From contig JAGNNB010000046.1 of the NCBI GenBank assembly GCA_017990865.1, positions 1 to 12,443 on the forward strand: a stretch of DNA of 12,443 bases, written 5' to 3'. Under the pieces are notes generated by a model, which was given only the letters and a program-made list of their open reading frames with translations, searched no databases and had not been told where the DNA came from. This DNA is from Lysobacteraceae bacterium. GTDB lineage: Bacteria > Pseudomonadota > Gammaproteobacteria > Xanthomonadales > Xanthomonadaceae. A program made the position numbers and the translations under genes. Shown here one piece after another: positions 8,101 through 12,443 of the stretch. Every line of letters starts with the position of its first letter. Position 1 is the first letter of the stretch.

Positions 8101-8630
8101 CCGGTGAGCTTGCGTTCCAGCACAGCTAGTGACTCCGCCTGCTCAGTCGGCTTCACCGGCTTAGGTTTCTTTTTTGCCGGTCCCTTTTTCGGCGTCACTG
8201 GCAGCTCAGGCGGCGCCGCTTCTGCCTCTTCGCGGCAGGCCGCCAGCACTTCCGCGAAGGCCCCGTCGGACTCTTCGCGGAAATCCACATACTTGTAGCG
8301 CCGGAGCGTATCCGGAAGATCGCAATCGCCCAGCAACAGCGGGATGAAGCGGCGGCCCGCATTGGACGGGTCGCGGTGGACGGCGGTGCTGCGCTCCAGC
8401 GCCACCCAGCCCGAGGCCAGCGCCGACGGCGAGATGCACAGCAGCAACACCCGCGACTGTTCCAGCCCCTCATCCACCTTCAGCGCGATGATGTCGCCAG
8501 GTTTGATGACCGACTCATCCAACCACACCCGCAAACCCGCCGCTTCCAGCCGCTCCGCCAGCCGACGCACCTGCGGTTTGTCGTTGGAGTTGTGGCTGAG
8601 GAAGACGTCGTATTTGAATTCACCACTCAT
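5160..8630 (-). CDS. TIR - WD40 - Roc-like GTPase - COR-like - DUF4365 fusion (putative immune receptor)
   Basis: A cytosolic-looking 1156-residue protein. Order of parts: TIR (about 5-125; YDVFLSHNSNDKP, RVWLDE, and WVALE with the catalytic-type glutamate E79 of NAD-cleaving TIRs); Pro/Lys-rich linker (140-165); seven WD40 repeats (about 177-470), enough for one propeller; Roc/Ras-like GTPase (480-660) with P-loop GEGTVGKTS at 489-497, DLAGQE at 539-544, an atypical SQVD at 602-605 in the NKxD position, and TSAKNG at 631; helical/winged-helix and COR-like region (670-925); a four-cysteine cluster C936, C941, C964, C967, probably zinc-binding; DUF4365 (about 1010-1150) with GIDGEVEF (D1036) and IQLKSG (Q1056, K1058), the PD-(D/E)XK pattern. 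ATG at 8630 is preferred over 8648 because GGAG lies 5 nt upstream and TIRs start here. It begins 22 nt after the hsdM remnant. Defence function is inferred from the domains. Confidence 0.93.
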   Translation of the reverse strand: MSGEFKYDVFLSHNSNDKPQVRRLAERLEAAGLRVWLDESVIKPGDIIALKVDEGLEQSRVLLLCISPSALASGWVALERSTAVHRDPSNAGRRFIPLLLGDCDLPDTLRRYKYVDFREESDGAFAEVLAACREEAEAAPPELPVTPKKGPAKKKPKPVKPTEQAESLAVLERKLTGHANWVYSVAVSPDGTWAVSGSGDKTVKIYDLETGQCRATLEGHTDSVWSVAITPEGKRILSGSDDGSVRVWDAGSGREVAKLERHTHKVWSVVALRDNARVFSGGFDKTLRLWELASGKCLMTIVCGTDDTDDVFGAAVNPAGTQALSGHRDGRVRLWSLETGQCLATLKGHLDTVYSVQITPDGRFAVSGSEDTTVKIWDLEAGTCVGTLEGHQNRVTSVDISRDGTLIASAGFIDQTVRLWDWKSGACLQVMKNERNGSPISVAFSPVGSRLVVGTADDEINVYRLAAVRVAPAAEPTRRYVNAKVVLLGEGTVGKTSLAHRLIDDQYVVKDRTHGMNVWPLPLPLPPDATVDREALLWDLAGQEDYRLIHRLFLDETALALLLINPQKDDPFAEAGDWLKALDTASVNDGANRRAARLAVFSQVDVGEPKLGKAKLDRFCQDHAFANWLITSAKNGRNCSDAENGGQPSTLKQLIAECIPWGKLPWTTTPRLLAELKGALLKIRDTSDIRLLRFAELAQRLEQALPGERFGESNVRAAVKLLANHGLARSLKFGDLVLLQPELLNGYAGAIIRAARAHKDEIGCVPEADIYGPKFDFTGVERLKHRPDEELLLRAMVQTFLDHSLCIAEDTPHGRHLVFPSQYRREKDLPRDPDIFVSYTFSGEWQTVWTTLVVRLWYSQEFAHRELWRNAAEFASPKGYTLGLKIENRQGEGTATISLYFDHEVLDELKVLFIEYVHRHLAKYACEVTRDRRYVCPERECGTPVKDLDAVRRRIAAKKDFITCQECDEKVPFIDFIEQRLKSDPVARKILAMDETATRELDTQALEQILIGHMMAIAGEANQIFRPVTMFDHGIDGEVEFKDNDGKASGKRIYIQLKSGNSYLRTRKRDGSEVFDVKDDRHLDYWISQPVDVYLVIRQTDDLSGQQVIRWMNVTRYLKARTDKKSRQIIFTGEKLDMEAVWKVRDGFFPPPNAGK

Positions 8631-8635
8631 GATGG

Positions 8636-8639
8636 CTCC
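8636..8639 (-). promoter_or_regulatory. Shine-Dalgarno GGAG of the TIR fusion gene
   Basis: GGAG on the minus strand, 5 nt before the ATG at 8630. The alternative in-frame ATG at 8648 has no such motif, so this site favours the shorter product. Confidence 0.5.
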
Positions 8640-8652
8640 GAGTTTCATGGCG

Positions 8653-8931
8653 TCAGGCTATCGAGCCAAGTTCCGTTTCAGCATCGAACAAACGGGCATC
8701 GTTCGCCGAATCGAGCGTGTTGTTTTTCCCGCCAACCCCGAAGCAGACGGGAGTCTGCGTGCTGTAGAAGAGTTGGCCGGGCAGCGCGACCATGCCGTCC
8801 GCGAGGTCGGCCTCGATGAGGGCGCGGCGGATGTCACCGTCGCCGCTGGGCCGGTTCGAACTCATGTCGCCGTCCTTCAGCAATTCCTTGAAAATCGCCT
8901 CGCGTATCTCGGCGATAGTGGCCTTGGCCAT
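8653..8931 (-). pseudogene. Remnant of a type I restriction-modification methylase (HsdM)
   Basis: A 92-codon frame carrying one recognisable block of Hsd[21 protein letters not shown], directly continued by [21 protein letters not shown]. In a normal HsdM of about 500 residues this block sits just after the N6-methylase NPPF motif, and is followed by LWFLxxxK and an LFIDARKLG motif. Here the catalytic NPPF, the SAM-binding motif and the whole N- and C-terminal regions are gone. The tail ([14 protein letters not shown]) looks like a frameshifted or altered form of the LFIDARKLG region. The first 22 residues ([20 protein letters not shown]...) do not match HsdM, so a deletion joined them. It has a good Shine-Dalgarno (GGGAG, 8938-8942) and ends 22 nt before the TIR start, so it may still be translated. 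Methylase activity is excluded. Confidence 0.78.
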
Positions 8932-9117
8932 GTGTTGCTCCCTTTGCGCTCTGGGGATGTTACCTAATCGCGAGGACTTCGCGGTTTTACCGTCGCGCCT
9001 CCCAGCGCTCTATGACAAGTAAGCCCTGCAATGTCTGGCCTTCGCGCTCGTGATAGCGAACAAACAACAGGCCCATCGCCTGCGGCTCGGGATGACCGGT
9101 GCTGTGGAATCGCACGA
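8932..9117. other. Spacer upstream of the hsdM remnant; possible 42-codon frame
   Basis: This is where a promoter for the hsdM-remnant/TIR transcript should lie, but no convincing -35/-10 pair is visible. On the minus strand a frame from GTG (9115) to TAA (8987) would encode 42 residues with a protein-like composition (RFHSTGHPEPQAMGLLFVRY, then [20 protein letters not shown]). It could be the tail of another truncated gene or chance; I do not recognise it. Confidence 0.35.
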
Positions 9118-9708
9118 ACAGCGCCCCTCACCTGCCCTTCGGGCATCCTCTTCCCCGCGCGCGGGGAGAGGGATGCAGGTATTCATTTCCACGCAATTCG
9201 GGGAGAGGGCGTGCGGCAAGATACGGATGCTTTACATCTCCCCGCACAGCAGAAAGAGGGAGAAACGCGATCTTGTTTTCCTTCTCCCCGCCTGCGGGAG
9301 AAGGTAGCGCAACGCGCCGGATGAGGGGCGGGCTGGATGAAGCGCTATCTGGAATGCAAAGACTGCGCGAAGAGCGCCCCTCACCCGCCCTTCGGGCACC
9401 CTCTCCCCGCTTTTGCGGGGAGAGGGAGTGCGGCGCGATGCTAATGCTTTCCTCCTCCACCGCTTTGCGGGGAGAGAGAGTGCGACGCGAGCGGATGCTT
9501 TCCTTCTCCCCGCCTGCGGGGAGAAGGTGGCGCAACGCGCCGGATGAGGGGCGGGCTGGATGAAGAGCTATCTGGAATGCAAAGACTGCGCGAACAGCGC
9601 CCCTCACCCGCCCTTCGGTGACCCTCTCCCCGCAGTGCGGGGAGAGGGAGTGCGCGACGCGATGCTGATGCTCTTCTTCCCGCGTTGCGGGGAGAGGGAA
9701 GCAAAAAA
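9118..9708. repeat. Repeat cluster B: palindromic intergenic repeats downstream of purA
   Basis: At least six hairpins of the CTCCCCGC...GCGGGGAG family occur (around 9150-9170, 9281-9302, 9399-9426, 9502-9527, 9622-9648, 9674-9697). Several are paired with GCGCCCCTCACCCGCCCTTC on one side or GCGCAACGCGCCGGATGAGG on the other, so each complete element is a composite of a left and an inverted right half. The stretch holds no gene. It begins 8 nt beyond the purA stop, so the hairpins would form the 3' end of the purA transcript and may stabilise or terminate it. Confidence 0.9.
9277..9708. repeat. Tandem duplication, unit about 222 nt, nearly two copies
   Basis: The sequence from TTTCCTTCTCCCCGCCTGCG at 9277 recurs at 9499. 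Both copies continue through GGATGAGGGGCGGGCTGGAT, a shared CTATCTGGAATGCAAAGACT and a CCCTCACCCGCCCTTCGG hairpin. The copies differ by scattered substitutions and a 1-nt indel in the first hairpin. The second copy ends next to the purA stop. Confidence 0.85.
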
Positions 9709-9716
9709 ACGCAGGT

Positions 9717-11174
<1,458 letters not shown>

Positions 11175-11255
11175 TTATCCGGGTTTCGGGGGCGTGGGGC
11201 CACCTTTTCCGTTCATTTTCGAGCGCCGCGCGTCGCTCGGCGGCGGCCGCGCGGA

Positions 11256-11444
11256 TCAACCTCCCCGCACGGCGTACAGCACGATCAGCCCAACGACCAG
11301 AATGCCGGCCCCGAACCGACGCAGTTGCGCGTCGGGCATCTTCAGCAGTTCTTCCGCGGTGCGCTTCCAGACGCCGGGGAAGGCGAACAACACCAAGCCT
11401 TCGAGTATCGCGACGAGGGCCAGGGCGGCCCAGAGGTCGTTCAT
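11256..11444 (-). CDS. DUF2065 inner-membrane protein (YjeT-like)
   Basis: A 62-residue protein with two hydrophobic segments (about 4-22 and 44-60) joined by a short polar loop (KRTAEELLKMPDAQLRRFG). Length, the ALVAILEGLVLFAFP opening and the LRRFGAGILVVGLIVLY ending fit DUF2065, the family of E. coli YjeT. Its position between hflC and purA is the classical one. It starts 10 nt after the hflC stop and is almost certainly in the hflKC operon. Function unknown; probably a small inner-membrane protein. No strong Shine-Dalgarno is seen, so it may depend on coupled translation. Confidence 0.92.
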   Translation of the reverse strand: MNDLWAALALVAILEGLVLFAFPGVWKRTAEELLKMPDAQLRRFGAGILVVGLIVLYAVRGG

Positions 11445-11454
11445 CGCGAAGCGA

Positions 11455-12318
11455 TCACCGATCGCTGCGCATGTACTGCAGGAACGGGTCGTTCTTGTCG
11501 AGCACGATCACCGCATCGCCGTTTTTGAACGAGGCGCGGTAGGCGTCGAGGCTGCGTTGGAAGGCGAAGAAGCCGGCATCGGCGTTGGCGGCATTGCCGT
11601 AGATGCGCGCGGCCTCGGCATCGCCCTCGCCGCGCAGTTTCTGCGCGTCGCGTTCGGCTTCGGCCAGCAGCACGGCGCTGTCGCGGTCGGCTTTGGCGCG
11701 AATTTCGTTGGCTTGTTCTTCGCCTTCGGCGCGCAGCTTGCTCGCCACTTGCTGACGCTGCGCGCGCATGCGGTTGTAGACGTCATCGATCACGCGGCTG
11801 TCGGTGGGCAGGTCGATCTGCTTGATGCGCAGGTCGACGATGCGCACGCCTAGCGTGGCGGCGCCTTTGTTGATCGCCGCCAACTGCGGGCCGATGATCT
11901 TGTCGCGTTCGCCGGCCACGACCTGCGACAGCGTGCGCGCGTTGATTTCGTTGCGCAGCGAGTCCTTGATGATCGGCGCCAAACGCTCGACCGCGTCGGA
12001 TTCGTTGCCGCCGGTGGCGCGATAGAACGCGCGGGTGTCCTGGATTTTGCCGACGGCGAAGAAATCGACGCTGACGTCCTTGCGTTCGGAGGTGAGGTAC
12101 CGCTCCGGTTCGGCCGGCAGCACCAGCAAACGTTGGTCGTAGATGCGCGCGCTTTCGATCAGCGGCAGTTTGAAATGCAGGCCAGGGCCGAGATCGCTGC
12201 GCGACACGCGGCCGAGGTTCAGCACGATCGCGGTGTGGCCTTCGCGCACCACGAACACCGAGCCGAACAGCAACAACAGCGCGGCGACGGCGATGGGCGC
12301 CCAAATCGAGACTTTCAT
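11455..12318 (-). CDS. hflC: Protease modulator HflC
   Basis: HflC and HflK form a large inner-membrane complex of the SPFH/band-7 family that surrounds the FtsH protease and restrains its digestion of membrane proteins. The 287-residue product has one N-terminal membrane anchor (about 4-24), then the SPFH domain (VVREGHTAIVLNLGRV, GLHFKLPLIESARIYDQRLL), and a charged helical/coiled-coil stretch (about 190-240; RAQRQQVASKLRAEGEEQAN and following). The C-terminal part, FFAFQRSLDAYRASF and FLQYMRS, is typical of HflC rather than HflK. The ATG overlaps the hflK stop by 4 nt (ATGA), and GGGAG lies 6 nt upstream inside hflK, showing translational coupling. Confidence 0.97.
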   Translation of the reverse strand: MKVSIWAPIAVAALLLLFGSVFVVREGHTAIVLNLGRVSRSDLGPGLHFKLPLIESARIYDQRLLVLPAEPERYLTSERKDVSVDFFAVGKIQDTRAFYRATGGNESDAVERLAPIIKDSLRNEINARTLSQVVAGERDKIIGPQLAAINKGAATLGVRIVDLRIKQIDLPTDSRVIDDVYNRMRAQRQQVASKLRAEGEEQANEIRAKADRDSAVLLAEAERDAQKLRGEGDAEAARIYGNAANADAGFFAFQRSLDAYRASFKNGDAVIVLDKNDPFLQYMRSDR

Positions 12319-12443
12319 CGCTTGCTCCCTTCGTTATCGACGCCGCGTTGCGGACGGATGCTGGTATCCGGGGTGGAGGTCACGACGGGCGCGATCACTT
12401 CCGGCGGCGGTGCGGACATCGTCGCAGAACCGCCGCTCTGCGC
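12315..12443 (-). CDS. hflK: C-terminal end of HflK (start outside the window)
   Basis: The 42 codons before the TGA at 12315-12317 form a Pro/Ser/Thr-rich hydrophilic tail (PPPEVIAPVV, TPDTSIRPQRG, ending EGSKR). No conserved domain is inside the window, so the call rests on position: directly upstream of hflC with a 4-nt overlap, where hflK lies in nearly all proteobacteria. A disordered polar tail is normal for HflK. Confidence 0.85.
   Translation of the reverse strand, partial: AQSGGSATMSAPPPEVIAPVVTSTPDTSIRPQRGVDNEGSKR

Noticed and set aside
5160..8648. STAND/NLR-type NTPase as the central domain
   Set aside because: After the P-loop comes DLAGQE and a TSAKNG segment, as in Ras/Roc GTPases, and no Walker B hhhhDD/NB-ARC motifs were seen.
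9010..9704. Several open frames on both strands through cluster B
   Set aside because: Same cause: GC-rich palindromes without stops; peptides repeat SPPAGGE/LPAGGEK patterns in both directions.

Overview
The window looks like chromosomal DNA from a GC-rich gammaproteobacterium, most probably of the Xanthomonadaceae/Lysobacteraceae (Lysobacter, Luteimonas or Xanthomonas type). The grounds are the order hflK-hflC-DUF2065-purA, the TraB/GumN-type protein, the dense CTCCCCGC/GCGGGGAG palindromic intergenic repeats, and the GTGGGAGCG... inverted repeat. The assignment rests on recognition only; no database search was run.

Layout. (1) 1-2476, + strand: the 3' end of an unidentified gene, then a complete dxs (1-deoxy-D-xylulose-5-phosphate synthase, first step of the MEP isoprenoid pathway). 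(2) 2480-4451, - strand, convergent with dxs and only 3 nt from it: a three-gene cluster read as TraB/GumN-like secreted protein, then a DUF7716-like small acidic protein, then a DUF4431-like exported protein. The last two overlap by ATGA. (3) 4452-5159: no intact gene. It holds five copies of a palindromic repeat (cluster A), including a 56-nt unit repeated three times, and a possible decayed reading frame. (4) 5160-8931, - strand: an accessory block with one very large gene (1156 codons) encoding a TIR - seven-blade WD40 - Roc-like GTPase - COR-like - four-cysteine - DUF4365 (PD-(D/E)XK-like) fusion, preceded by a 92-codon remnant of a type I restriction methylase gene (hsdM). (5) 8932-9716: a short spacer, then repeat cluster B, with a tandem duplication of about 222 nt. 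(6) 9717-12443, - strand: purA, a leader containing a large inverted repeat, an intrinsic terminator, then DUF2065, hflC and the 3' end of hflK.

How the parts fit. dxs, purA and hflKC are housekeeping genes: isoprenoid synthesis, AMP synthesis, and membrane protease control. The interesting insert is the TIR-WD40-Roc-DUF4365 gene. Its architecture reads like a self-contained immune receptor: an N-terminal TIR with the WxxxE glutamate of NAD-consuming TIRs, a propeller that could sense a ligand, a GTPase switch, and a C-terminal domain with nuclease-fold motifs. The hsdM scrap beside it and the repeat clusters on both sides fit a remodelled defence locus between core genes. That function is inferred from domains, not shown.
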